From positions 23,669,820 to 23,733,819 of the forward strand of contig NC_030851.1 in assembly GCF_000208745.1 (NCBI RefSeq): DNA of 64,000 nt, read 5' to 3'. Positions within the stretch are counted from its first letter, which is position 1, and each line of letters begins with the position of its first letter. A program made the position numbers and the translations under genes. Positions 36,833 through 47,811 of the stretch are shown piece after piece. The DNA is from Theobroma cacao (Eukaryota > Streptophyta > Magnoliopsida > Malvales > Malvaceae). Below the pieces are notes generated by a model, which saw only the letters and a program-made list of their open reading frames with translations, ran no database searches and was not told where the DNA came from.

Positions 36833-38445
36833 ATGGTTGAGGGACAATCAACAAAAATACCACCTCTGTTTGATGGCTCTAATTACCCTTGTTGGAGCAC
36901 TAAAATGTCAATTTACATTAGAGCTATAGACTATGAAATGTGGGACGTCATAACTGATGGACCCTTTATGCCCGTAACTGTGAATGCAGTGACAAATGAG
37001 TTGATGCCTAAGCCAAGGTCTAAATAGACTGAGGCAGAAACTAAGAAAGTTCAAATAAACTTTAAGGCTATCAACACATTGGATTGTGCATTAACCCCCA
37101 CTGAATTTAACGAAGTCTCAAGCTGTACAACAGCTAAACAAGTGTGGGAAAAACTTAGAATAATCCATGAAGGGACTTCTCAAGTAAAGGAGTCCAAAAT
37201 TGCTCTCTTAACACATAGTTATCAAATGTTCAAAATGGAGCCTGGTGAAGACATCACCAGCATGTTTGATAGGTTTACAAACATCACAAACAAATTAAGT
37301 CAGCTAGGCAAGCCTATCCCTGAACATGAATTAGTTAAGAGACTACTTAGAAGCCTTCCAAAATCCTGAAAACCAAAGTGACTGCCATTAGAGAGGCTAA
37401 AGATCTAAACATCATCACAGTCGATGAGATTTGTGGTTCTCTTCTTACTCATGAGCTAGAGCTTAAGGAATAAGAAGAAAAAGACCAAAGGGAAGCAAAG
37501 GAAACGAAAAAAAGTATTGAACTTAAAGCCAGCATCTTTGAAGAAGAGCTGGAAGAGCTTTCCTGTGATGATGATGAAGAATTAGCTTTAGTTGCAAGAA
37601 AATTTAGAAAGCTAATGAGTAGAAGAAATCGAAGTCTGACTAGAAAAGGTTTCAGGAAAGACTAAGGTGCTTCATGGAAAATAAGGAACAAAAATGACTC
37701 CAACAAAAAGGAAGAGATGATCTACTACAAATTTAAGAAACCTGGTCACTTCAACTCCAAGTGTCCATTACTGAAAGCTGAAACCCCCAAGAAAAATAAG
37801 AAATCCAAGAAAGCAATGGTGGCTGCTGCATGGTCGGACAGTGACACATCAAGCTCGAAAACTGATGATGAAAAATCTGAGGAAAAACCAAACATCTGTT
37901 TAATGGCACAAGAGGATGAAATAGAGGTACCCTCATCCCTCTGCATTAATTCTTATGATGATTTACAAGATGAGTATGAGCGCCTTTATGATAAATTTGA
38001 AAAGCTTTTTTCAAAATACAAATTATTAAAGAAAAAGGCTACATTTCTTGAAAATGATTTGGAACAAATCAAACAAGAATTTACTTTTGTTTTTAAGCAA
38101 AAAAATATTTTGCAAATTGAGTTAGAACACTCAAAAACAGACTTTGAGGTTTTAAAACTAGAGCTGGAAAATAAGTCTGAAGCTTTGCAAATAACTCTTG
38201 ATGAAAATAAAGCTTTTAAATGTTTGAAAAATGAATCATCAAAAAGAGATGCATACCATAATAAAAATTCAGCTAAAACATTACCTAAATGTTATAATTG
38301 TGGTAAGCATGGTCATTTATCATATGACTGTTTTAACAAAAGAAAAGTGCAGAAAGTTAAGAAAATGTGGGTTCCTAAGCAATCCTTTGTTGCAAATAAC
38401 ACTCAAGGACCCATCAAAATATGGGTACCTATAAAGAAAAATTGA
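36833..38445 (+). pseudogene. T4 gag, long SIRE-type, broken
   Basis: The ATG at 36833 (MVEGQSTKIPPLFDGSNYP) opens a DUF4219-like start, then a UBN2/gag-polypeptide region (37079-37369; VWEKLRIIHEGTSQVKESKI, LVKRLLRSLP). The long C-terminal part has a first zinc knuckle with both early Cys lost (YYKFKKPGHFNSKCP near 37720), an acidic and coiled segment, and an intact second knuckle at 38290-38331 (CYNCGKHGHLSYDC). Breaks: TAG at 37025, TGA at 37367-37369 with a 1-nt deletion just after, and stops near 37471 and 37663. It ends in a TGA at 38443-38445, shared with T3. Confidence 0.9.
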
Positions 38446-39804
38446 ATTTTGTTTTGTAGGTTGAGTTGGACTTAAAGGAGACATGTTCAAAAGCTCAACT
38501 TAAGAAGAAATAGCCTTGGTACTTGGACAGTGGCTGTTCACGGCACATGACAGGACATGAAATGTTGTTTGCTCAGCTGGATAAGAGAAAGGGAGGAACC
38601 GTATCCTTTGGAGATGATTTAAAAGGAAGAATTCATGGTATAGGTACGGTTGGTAAGAATTCCCAAACTCAAATTAGTCATGTGTTGTTGGTTAAAGGCT
38701 TAAAGCATAATTTACTAAGTATTAGTTAATTATGTGATAAAGGATTTAGAGTGTGCTTTGATTCAACTAAGTGTTAAGTGATAGACATGAGTACAAATAA
38801 AATCTCATTTATAGGAAATAGATTGAAGAATATGTATATAATTTTTCTTGAAGATGTTGAAGTAGATAATGAATTATGTCTTATTGCAAATGCTGAAAAT
38901 GATAGTTGGCTATGGCATAGGAGATTAGGACATGTGAGCAAGAATACTATGTCGAAATTAATTAAGAAAATGATAAGATATGTGATGCTTGCCAACTAGG
39001 AAAACAAGTTAGGACATCCTTCAAGTCTAAGAAAATTATGTCAACATCTAGACCTCTTTAATTGCTTCATATTGATCTATTTGGTCCAATAAGCACAACT
39101 AGCTTAGCAGGAAAATCTTATGGCTTTGTTATAGTTGATGACTATTCTAGATATACTTGGGTGTATTTTCTTTCTCATAAGAATGATGCTCTACAAGCAT
39201 TCTTAAGTCATTGTAAGAAAGTAGAAAATGAAAAAGGACTAGCCATAGTTAGCATGAGTGATCATGGAGGAGAATTTGAAAATGATGAGTTCAAAAAGTT
39301 TTGCAATGAAAAAGGGTTAGATCACAATTTTTCTGCACTTAGAATACCCCAGCAAAATGGAGTTGTAGAGAGGAAAAACCAAACCTTGAAAGAAATGGCT
39401 AAGACCATGCTATGTGAGAACAACCTACCTAAATATCTTTGGCTGAGGCAGTAAATACAACAACTTATATTCTTAACAAAGTCTCAATAAGAGCCTTGAT
39501 TTCAAAGGCTCCATATGAACTTTATAAAGGTAGGAAACCAAATATTTCTCACCTTAGGAGCTTTGGCTGTAAATGCTTTGTATTAAACAATGGAAAATAG
39601 CCCTTAGGGAAGTTTGATGCAAAGAGTGGTGAAGCAATATTTTTAGGATATGCATTAGACTCAAAGGCCTATAGAGTTTTTAACAAAAAGACCTTGACCG
39701 TTGAAGAATCAATTCATGTAGTTTTTTATGAGTCAAATGCATTGCAAAAAGAAGTTCATGATGATGATGATGATGTAGAACTCTTAGAAAAACAAATAGA
39801 GTAA
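38446..39804 (+). pseudogene. T4 pol: protease and integrase
   Basis: Protease DSGCSRHMTG at about 38526; the TAG at 38511-38513 lies just before it and another at 38457-38459 follows gag, both shared with T3. GAG-pre-integrase region LWHRRLGHVSKNTMS near 38910. Integrase core 39062-39454 with D in LHIDLFGP, D in SDHGGEF and E in NGVVERKNQTL; one codon is lost before SDHGGEF relative to T3 and one base is lost near 39443. Stops at 38727-38729 (TAA) and near 38776 are private to T4. Confidence 0.9.
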
Positions 39805-41572
39805 ATGAGCTTAGAAGACAACAAAAATAGTGAAGAAAGCTCACCTAGAAGAGAAGATGAAACTCCACTTCTAGAAAATCTACAAAGAGCAGAAAATCAG
39901 CATGATGATCTACCAAGGAGTTGGAGAATTGTGAGAGATCATCCACAAGACCAAATAATTGGTGAGATTTCTCAAGGACTTAAAACTGGGAAAGCAACTA
40001 GAGAAACTTGTGAGTTTTCAGCTTTTATATCTCAAATTGAACCTAAAAACTTTGAAAAAGCTGAAAAAAAGAAAAATTGGATAATGGTCATGCAAGAAGA
40101 ACTTGATCAATTCACAAGGAGTCATGTATGGTCATTGGTACCTAGACCTTTAAATCGCCCTATTGTTGGTACAAAATGGGTATTTAGAAATAAGGTAGAT
40201 GAGTAAGGAAATGTAGTTAGAAATAAAGCTAGGTTGGTAGCAAAAGGATACAACCAAGAAGAAGGAATAGATTATGATGAAACTTTTGCTCTGGTTGCTA
40301 GGATTGAAGCCATAAGGTTGTTGCTAGCTTTTGCATGTTTCATGAATTTTAAATTGTTCCAAATGGATGTAAAAAGTGCATTCTTAAATGGATTAATTTA
40401 AGAGGAAGTATATGTAGAACAACCACTTGGTTTTGAAGACTTTGAAAAATCTGATCATGTTTTCAAACTTCATAAAAGCCTTGTATGGATTGAAACAAGC
40501 TCCTATAGCTTGGTATGAAAGGCTTTCAAAATTTCTAGTTGAAAAGGGGTATGATAGAGGCAACATCGATACTACATTGTTTATTAAGAGATATCTAAAT
40601 AATTTAATTGTTGTGCAAATATATGTGGATGACATTGTTTTTGGTGCAACTAATGAGGCTTTGTGCAAGAACTTTGCTAAGGAAATGCAAGGTGAATTTG
40701 AAATGAGCATGATGGGAGAGTTGAAGTACTTCGTTGGTCTTCAAATCAAACAAAGTGAGGAAGGAATCTTCATCAACCAAGAAAGATACACTCATGATAT
40801 GCTCAAGAAATTTGATATGTTGAAGCTAAAATCAATTTCTACACCAATGAGTCCATCCACCTAACTCAACTTAGATGAAAAGAAGTAAAGATGTAGATCA
40901 AAAGCTCTATAGATGTATGATTGGCTCTCTTCTCTACTTAACAGCAAGTAGACTAGATATTCAGTTTAGTGTGTGCTTGTTTACTAGATTTCAGTCACAG
41001 CCTAAAGAATCATACCTAACAATTGTTAAGAGAATTTTTAGATACCTCATAGACACTCAAGAACTAGGAATATGGTACTTTAGAGACTCAACTCTTAGCT
41101 TAGTTGAATATTCAGATGCTGACTTTGCTGGCAGTAGAACTGATAGGAAAAGCACTAGTGGAACATGCCAATTTTTAGGAAGGATGCTTGTGTCTTGGTC
41201 CAGCAAAAAGCAAAACTCAGTAGCACTGTCTATAGTAGAGGCTGAATATGTATCATTAGGTAGTTGCTGTGCATAAATCCTTTGGATCAAGCAACAATTA
41301 AAAGACTATGGAATAACTATGCATAATGTACCAATATACTGTGATAACACAAGTGCAATCGATATATCAAAAATCCTGTGCAGCACTCTAGGACAAAGCA
41401 CATTGAAATTAGACACCATTTTATTAGAGACCATGTGGTGAAAAATGATACTAAGATAGAATTTGTGAATACTTTACATTAATTAGTAGACATTTTTACC
41501 AAACCTCTGAGTGAAGATAAATTCTGTGACATTAGAAGAAATTTATGGATGATTAGTGTGAAGGAATTATAA
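39805..41572 (+). pseudogene. T4 pol: linker, RT and RNase H
   Basis: Open to 40206 (linker, WVFRNKVDE), then RT with [19 protein letters not shown] near 40630, and KYFVGLQIKQ; RNase H with DADFAGSRTDRKSTSG and WSSKKQNSVAL. Breaks: TAG at 40204, TAA near 40400, frameshift near 40470, TAA near 40863, TAA at 41274-41276 after GSCCA (shared with T3), and a 1-nt deletion near 41371. The polyprotein ends at TAA 41570-41572 after VKEL. Confidence 0.92.
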
Positions 41573-41960
41573 GAAAACTTTAGGCTCTCACATAAAAAAC
41601 ATAATGCTTTCAGTCAACTAAGGATTTCTCAGTCAACTCTGATAGCCTTAAATAATAAGACTTAGTGAGTTTTAGAGAAAAAAGAGTAAAATGTGGTAAA
41701 AGTTTGGGTTTACCGAGTGCAAAAAGAATGAAGAAAAAACTGTCAAAGGTAAATAACTAAAATTTAAAGGGAAGTCTGAAATTATAAAGAAATAAAATAG
41801 GGCAGCACTTAAAAGGAAGGTGAGGAGTTTTTTTGGTAATAACTACTGATTGCCTCTCCTCCTCTCTCCCCTAAAACCCCGTTGCTCTAAAAACAAAAAC
41901 CTAAATCTCCCTGTTTGCTTCTAAAACTGACTCAAACTCTTAGAAATTTCTGCAACTAAT
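41573..41960 (+). other. T4 spacer between pol and extra ORF
   Basis: AT-rich, no ORF; collinear with T3 26219-26612 and similar in length, so it is part of the element rather than a later insertion. I see no clear promoter. Confidence 0.6.
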
Positions 41961-43881
41961 ATGGCTAGAACATCTCAAAGCAAAGAGATATCAGAGAAAA
42001 AGAAAGGGAAAAGGCCAATGGAGGAAGAAATAGAAACTAAAAGTCTAAAGAAGAAACTGAAAAATCATGCCTGGTTCAATGAAAGATATATCCGAGAAAC
42101 TATGAGAAAAGAAGCAGAAAACTGGCAAGAAGAAATATACAGAGCCTTCACTTCATAAAGGTACCAATTTTTTTTCTTCAAAATTTAAGAATAAGTTGCA
42201 CGAGTATAGATTCACAAATATCGAGAATGTACTAATCTCCTGTGGAAAGTTTATTGATTAGAAGAGTTTTGAGGAAAATGTCAAAATCCAAACTAGTTTA
42301 TCTGAGTACTTTGATGAACTAGAACTAAAAGGTTATAACACCTTTAAGAATAGGTCTTATTGTCCAAGTCTGGTCAAAGAGTTTTACTCTAGAATTGCTT
42401 TGAAAGGAAAGGAATTAATAGATTCTGATGATTATGTTAAAGATGGGTTGAATGTTTATCTGAATGGAAAAAAGTTTATTGTGACTATTGAGGATTTAGG
42501 GAACCGGTTGAAAATAAAGTATGAAAAAGGTGAATTTGAACTGCTTGAAAAATATGATCCATTCTCATTGTGGGAGATCATTATTGGAAGGAAAGAAAAA
42601 TATTCTTTAAAAAGTAATTCTGGTTTGATAACCAGCCCTTAGATCAGAATTCTACACTATTTCATAGCAGTAAATATACAAGGCAGAAGTGGAAGCCTTA
42701 GCTACATCAACCTCCAGGACCTTTGGCTAATGGAGGATGCTTTCAATGGAGTGTCTCTGAATTTGGGAAGATTTATGATTGAGAAAATGAGAAGTGCCTA
42801 CAGACTTGATAAGGTAAATTTGCCGTATGGGAATGTGATTACATCCCTTGTGCAGAAGAAAGGAATATGGGCAAAGAGGTATGATATGGACTTGGTAAAA
42901 ACCAGAGACCAAGCTATTCATTTTGGCAGCTTGGTTAAAATGGGGTTTGTACTTGATGGAGAAAGGTTCATTATAGCCTCCAAGACTGGTCTAAGAAAAG
43001 AACACAGCCTACCTGTTCAACCTGAAGAAGCTCCCTCCAAAATTTCAAATGAAGTGATTTTTAATTTGCTCATGAGGATTGATGGTAAGCTGACTAACCA
43101 GGGAATGAAGCTACAGAAAATGGAAGATAAAATCACTGAGTTGGAAAACAAGCTGAAGGAGAAGGAAAACATGCCATTTAAACTTGTGGCTACAGACAAT
43201 TTTGCTATATCCAGCAATGCACTTGCACAACAAGGTGCTGAAAGTTCAGCTAAGTTAGTAGAAAAATCTGCTCCTCATGTTGAAAGTTCTGGCATTCAGA
43301 CTGAAGGTTCCACCCACAAATCTAGTCCTGCTCTGCAGACTGAAGACTTTCCTTAAGGGGTTGATCAACCAGCCAAGACACCCTCCCCTGAACCTCAAAC
43401 CAAAAATAATTCAGAGACAGAAAAACACTAGGCCTCTCCTCTAAACTCAGAGGAAGTTTCCATCATGGATATTTTCCACCAAATGGTTAAGGAGGGACAA
43501 GCTGAAAAGGACACTGCTAGGACAGAAACTTAAGAGAATGGTGAAGGTGTAGGAAAAGGAAAGAAATCTGCATCAGTTGCCATAGTAAAGACAAAAGCAG
43601 GGAAAGCCAAAGCCACTGCAGCACCACCAACTGAGGCAAAACTACCAACCAAAAGCAAGAAGACTATGGCAACCAAGACAACTTTTCTCAAGAGAAAAAA
43701 GTCTTCCAGGTTAGCAGAGAAATCCAGACCAGTTTCAGCCTCCTCTCCAATCCCTGTCTCAAACAAGTCCTCACCAGAACCTTCCCCAAGATAGTCATCA
43801 CCTCTCCAAGAGCCTTCTCTTTTTCCTCTCAACCCTTTCTACAGCACTAAATCCTCAACCTCTGACACATCAGATGAATAG
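41961..43881 (+). pseudogene. T4 extra ORF downstream of pol (about 640 codons)
   Basis: Starts MARTSQSKEISEKKKGKRP, a Lys-rich, nuclear-signal-like stretch. A frameshift near 42158 moves it to the next frame, with TAG 42259-42261 (shared with T3), TAG near 42640, then a 208-codon open piece 42730-43356. The middle (YCPSLVKEFYSRI, DGLNVYLNGKKF, SLSYINLQDLWLMEDAF, LGRFMIEKM) resembles from memory the putative plant transposon protein domain (PF20167 type). A coiled coil (MEDKITELENKLKEKENM) and a Ser/Pro/Lys-rich tail to 43881 follow. No signal peptide or membrane segment is visible, unlike the env-like ORF described for SIRE1. Role unknown. Confidence 0.72.
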
Positions 43882-44721
43882 GAGCCTTTCATTTTGATGT
43901 TGACAAATAAGGGGAGTATAATAGAATGGGTGTAGAAACCAGGAACCAGAGAATAAATTTAAAAAAAAAATGTTAGGGTAAAGGAACCAGGAAGGAACCT
44001 AGGAAAGGGAAGAAGACAAAATCAAAGATGAATGAACTTAAAAAAATAGGAGATAAGAAGCAAAAATAGTCTAAGGGCAGTTTCGAAATACTTGTTGATT
44101 AACTGTTATTTGTGTCATGGTGGCATTTAAACACTCAGTTTTAATTCTGTTATTTATGTGGTTGTATGTGAAAAATAAATGCTGATATGACTATGCTGCT
44201 TAATTGTTAAAAAATTGAAGTCTGCTGATATTTTGTTATTTTGGTATTTTGACTATCATGAACAAAATCTGTTGGTGCTATACTGATATTGATTTACATA
44301 CTGGTAAATGATTTTTGTTATGGCATTGTGGATCATTTCTGTTTGAAAATAGATATAGATGGTATGAATAGTATATCAATTGAAACATAAATGAAGTGAA
44401 CAAAATCTAAAATCAATAAACTATTGACAATTGCTAGAACAATGATGAAAATTTGTCAACACTTAAAGCTGAAAGTTTAATGATGATATGCTAATACTTA
44501 CTTGCTGCAAATCACTCTATGTTGCTGAACATATGTATACTCTAAATGTACAATATCATTCTTTATATGACAAAAATAAAATTGGCTAAAATAAAATAAG
44601 CAAAGTATGCACACACTAAGGGGGAGCTTATACTTAGGGGGAGCAATCCTCAATTTTTGCAGAAAACTAAAAAGAATTAAAATGACACTATGCTATTAAT
44701 CAAGAAATGTTTTGTCATCAT
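43882..44721 (+). other. T4 3' untranslated region before the polypurine tract
   Basis: Non-coding. It contains twin purine tracts CTAAGGGGGAGC and CTTAGGGGGAGC at 44617-44645, as in T3. Confidence 0.65.
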
Positions 44722-44736
44722 AAAAAAGGGAGAGAT
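44722..44736 (+). other. T4 polypurine tract
   Basis: AAAAAAGGGAGAG directly before the 3' LTR. Confidence 0.88.
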
Positions 44737-45797
44737 TGTTGACTCCAATAGTTTTTGATGATAATAAAATATTCTCATTTATGTGTGCCTAATACCTTTA
44801 CTTGAGTGTGCAGGAAAGTAATATATCAAATTAATTTATTGACTCTTCAAAGAGTATTTTTGAAAGAAAAAGAGGGATAAAATCAACAAGATGTAACTAA
44901 ATAACAAGGAGGAAGCTTATTGGTGAAATAAGGAAGAACATTAGTTGACCAAATTTTGAACTGGAGAAATGACGGGCTGAAGTGTTTGAGAAACAGAACC
45001 AATTTAGTCAACTAAGTCAGTTGATTAAGTGCTCTCTGCTAGAATCTACAAACCAGAAACAAAACCAACTTAGTCGACTAAGAGCTTTCTGTTTGTAATT
45101 TGAACCAAAGCACTACAAGACAGATTAACAGCTAGAACTCATCCTCAATTGTTTCCAACGGATATAAACTACCAAAATGCCATCAGAGTTGCATCTTAAA
45201 GTATAAAAGGGTCTTGCAACAATAAGAAATAAGTTTTTTGAAGCCTTGAATAAGATTTGAGCTATAAAGAGTTAAAAAACTAGAAAAGCTTCACTGCACT
45301 TGTCTGCACTTAAATGCCTACTCTTTGCATTTGTATTTAGCACTCAATCTTGTACCAATCAGATCAACCAGTGATCATAGGTACTTTCTTTTACTACTTC
45401 TCTTGTATTCTTAGAGTGAAGGAGTCACTCTAAGGGGTTGTTCAAGCTTGGGATAGCTTGATTGTTGTAAGTTGTGGTTGAGTCTTGGAAAAGCACATTA
45501 GGTTTTAGTTGAGCCCGTGAAAAACTAGTGTAAAAGGTTATGGCTAAGCCTGGTAAAAGCCATTGTAAAGCGTGGTGAAAGCTTGTGAATTTCACCGGTC
45601 TAAAGTGGATTTGTGGGAAAATCCTTGGTTGGATAATCAAGGTAGTGGATGTAGGTCTTGGACCGAACCACTCTAAATTGTTGTGCATTTTATACTTTGT
45701 TTTTGTTTTCTTAAGTTCTGAAAATTAGTTTCCAGTCTTGTCAAGAGCCAAATTGTGCTATTCACCCCCCCTCTAGGACATATTATCGGGACCAACA
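44737..45797 (+). repeat. T4 3' LTR (1,061 bp)
   Basis: TGTTGACTCC...GGGACCAACA, followed by the target duplication AAATG. TATA box at 45202-45209. Confidence 0.95.
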
Positions 45798-45851
45798 AAA
45801 TGGGTGAAAAATATGTCAAAATCAAGCAAGGTACCAAGCATGGCAGCAAGT

Positions 45852-45869
45852 TTCTCGTTGCAACGAGAA
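45852..45869. repeat. 18-bp perfect palindrome in L1 LTR
   Basis: TTCTCGTTGCAACGAGAA. A related 16-bp palindrome, TCTCGCTGCAGCGAGA, lies at 46135-46150, and degenerate copies lie near 46065 and 46112. Confidence 0.92.
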
Positions 45870-46310
45870 ATTGTCTTAGTTTGTAAATGTTCCATTTTTC
45901 AATCTTATCTCCCTCTACAGAAGTCCAATTAACCTGATTTTTAGACCATTAGAAAGATAAGAGGTAGGGCCACAACTTTGATGTTTACCACTTTTCCTAG
46001 TTCGGACGAGAAGGTGTTCAAATCTTCATTGAAGTGAAAGCACTGTACCAGAACTCGAGAGTTTCTTGCTGCAGCGAGAACCAGGCCAGTGTGACCTCCA
46101 AAACCCAAGAGTTTCTTGCTACAACGAAAATGAATCTCGCTGCAGCGAGAAACGAAGCATTTTAATTGAAATGGATCTTGTTACATCAAAAGCCATTTTC
46201 TTGTTGAAATGAAAAGCAATTTGAGAGCAATTAACAATGCCAACTTGTAACACAATCAAAAATATTTTCATAACTTTCTATAACACACACATATATATAC
46301 ATATGCATTC

Positions 46311-46421
46311 ATCATCATGTGTGCACTCCCTACTCGCACATTTCAACATCATCATGTGTGCACTCCCTACTTGCACACTCTAACATCATCATGTGTGCAC
46401 TCCCTACTCGTACACTTCAAC
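46311..46421 (-). repeat. 37-bp tandem array in L1 LTR (3 copies)
   Basis: ATCATGTGTGCACTCCCTAC occurs at 46314, 46351 and 46388. The core resembles the T1/T2 arrays. Confidence 0.9.
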
Positions 46422-46558
46422 ATCCCCACACAACATTATTCATCAAAGCACAATGTATATTCATATACATACAAACCAACATAATATAGAAGCACATGGA
46501 TTCATCCTTTTACACATTTTACATGTCACCACATTAAAATAATTTATCAAAGGCTTGT

Positions 46559-47165
46559 TGTCAAGCTTGACCTTATAAAATACTTGCCATGTCATTCATG
46601 TGATTGACAATATGCTTGCATACTTGGAAAGCCCTGAAAAATCATCAAAAGACGGTAATGTATTGAATGGTACAACTAAGTTGAATTAAGCCTCGAACTA
46701 GACCAAATAAAGATTTTAAGATGAAATTTAGAATTTTAAATTCCTAGAATGATTTAATATGGTGAGTCGGAGTTCGAGAATTGATTTGGAGTCAAAATGG
46801 AATTTTCATGACGTAGGGGCAAAATGGTCATTTTGCCACTCAAGGGCAAAATTATAATTTTACACCACCCAACACTTGCCATACTCATAGATTTCATCCC
46901 TTAACATTTTATATGGTGAATAATTGAAATATTTTATGTGGTGGAGAAAGAAAGCTTAATTGTTAAGTGTAAAATGTGGACCAATGGTATGGTGACAAGT
47001 GGCAAGCTTATATTTGTTTATAATTTACATTAAAAAAAACTAGCACGTAAACCCTCCCAACTCATTTCTCTTGGTCAATCAAAGGAAGAAAAGGGAAGAA
47101 AAGAAGAAGCACAAAACCCTAACTAAGAAATTGAAGAGAAATTCACAAAATTTGAATAGTTGGAG
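46559..47165 (+). repeat. LTR family B, 5' fragment (about 600 bp)
   Basis: Starts TGTCAAGCTTGACCTTATAA and follows the 59479 LTR for about 600 bp, then switches abruptly to chromovirus pol near 47165. The rest of this LTR is missing. The exact breakpoint is uncertain by about 20 bases. Confidence 0.85.
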
Positions 47166-47811
47166 ATGTAAATTACCTATTAAATGGCTTGAAGTTGGAG
47201 AAAGAAAGCTTTTAGGATTGAAGATGGTCTAAAAAGCTGAGCAAGGTGTCCATATAATCTGAGAAAGGATGTTGATAGCTTAAAGTCGGATGAAATCATA
47301 CACCGATAATAGGTGAAAACCCTTCAAATTTGAAATTAGTGATTATGTGTTTTTGAAAATTTCACCTACCAAGGGAGTTAAGAGATTTAGTAAGAAAAGA
47401 AAACTAAGCCCTAGGTACATTAAACCTTTCAAGCTATTAAAGTGCATAGCCGCAGTTGCTAATCACTTGGCGTTATCACCAACTTTGTCCAATGTTCTTC
47501 TAGTTTTTTGTATATCCATGCTTAGGAAGTATGTTCCTGATCCTTCGCATATGATTCAGTATGATGAGGTCTAGTTACAAGACAAACTTAATTATAAGGA
47601 GCAACCGACAGCCATATTAGATCAGCAAGTGAAGCGGCTTTGCTCTAAAAACCTTTCTACGATCTAAGTATTGTGGCGAAGCCATTCGATTGAGGAAGTG
47701 ACATAGGAACTTGAAGAGGAAAATATCCCAATCTCTTTGAGGCTTAAGATATGTCTTAACATGTGGTGTGTGATTTAAATTCGAGGACAAATTTGTATAA
47801 GGAGCGGAGAA
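47166..47811 (+). pseudogene. Decayed chromovirus pol tail (integrase end, chromodomain) and 3' UTR
   Basis: Matches the last part of T1 pol: [11 protein letters not shown], then an open 75-codon piece at 47347-47574 (FLKISPTKGVKRFSKKRKLS, MLRKYVPDPSHMIQYDEV), then a chromodomain-like end (ILDQQVKRL, VLWRSHSIEEVT) to about 47750. Many stops. GGAGCGGAGAA at 47801-47811 is probably the polypurine tract. The 5' LTR, gag and most of pol are absent. Confidence 0.87.

Larger units (their letters stand above)
35680..45797 (+). mobile_element. T4: SIRE-like Ty1/copia element with both LTRs (10,118 bp)
   Basis: LTR, PBS, gag with DUF4219/UBN2-like start and zinc knuckles, protease, integrase, RT, RNase H, extra ORF, polypurine tract, LTR, flanked by AAATG. 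In the first roughly 260 aligned bases I count about 23 LTR mismatches by eye (about 91% identity), so it is older than T2. Every coding region carries stops or frameshifts. Confidence 0.95.
30412..46558 (-). mobile_element. L1: LARD-like non-coding LTR element, minus strand, interrupted by T4
   Basis: Left LTR end (30412-30543), polypurine tract, a 4,491-bp interior (30544-35034), PBS, and right LTR (35035-35679 continuing at 45798-46558). It has the replication signals of an LTR retrotransposon but no recognisable gag or pol, as in large retrotransposon derivatives. The remainder of the left LTR lies off-window beyond T3/T2/T1, and the rest of the right LTR is not seen after 46558. The LTR belongs to family A (compare S1). 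Confidence 0.8.
45798..46558 (-). repeat. L1 right LTR, second segment
   Basis: LTR sequence resuming after T4 (first five bases are the target duplication). It contains perfect palindromes at 45852-45869 and 46135-46150 and a 37-bp tandem array at 46311-46421. It is interrupted again at 46559 by an LTR-B piece; CTTGT (46554-46558) would be its left target duplication. Confidence 0.85.

Noticed and set aside
46311..46421. Regular repeats as a CRISPR-like array
   Set aside because: Units are adjacent with no unique spacers, inside a plant LTR.
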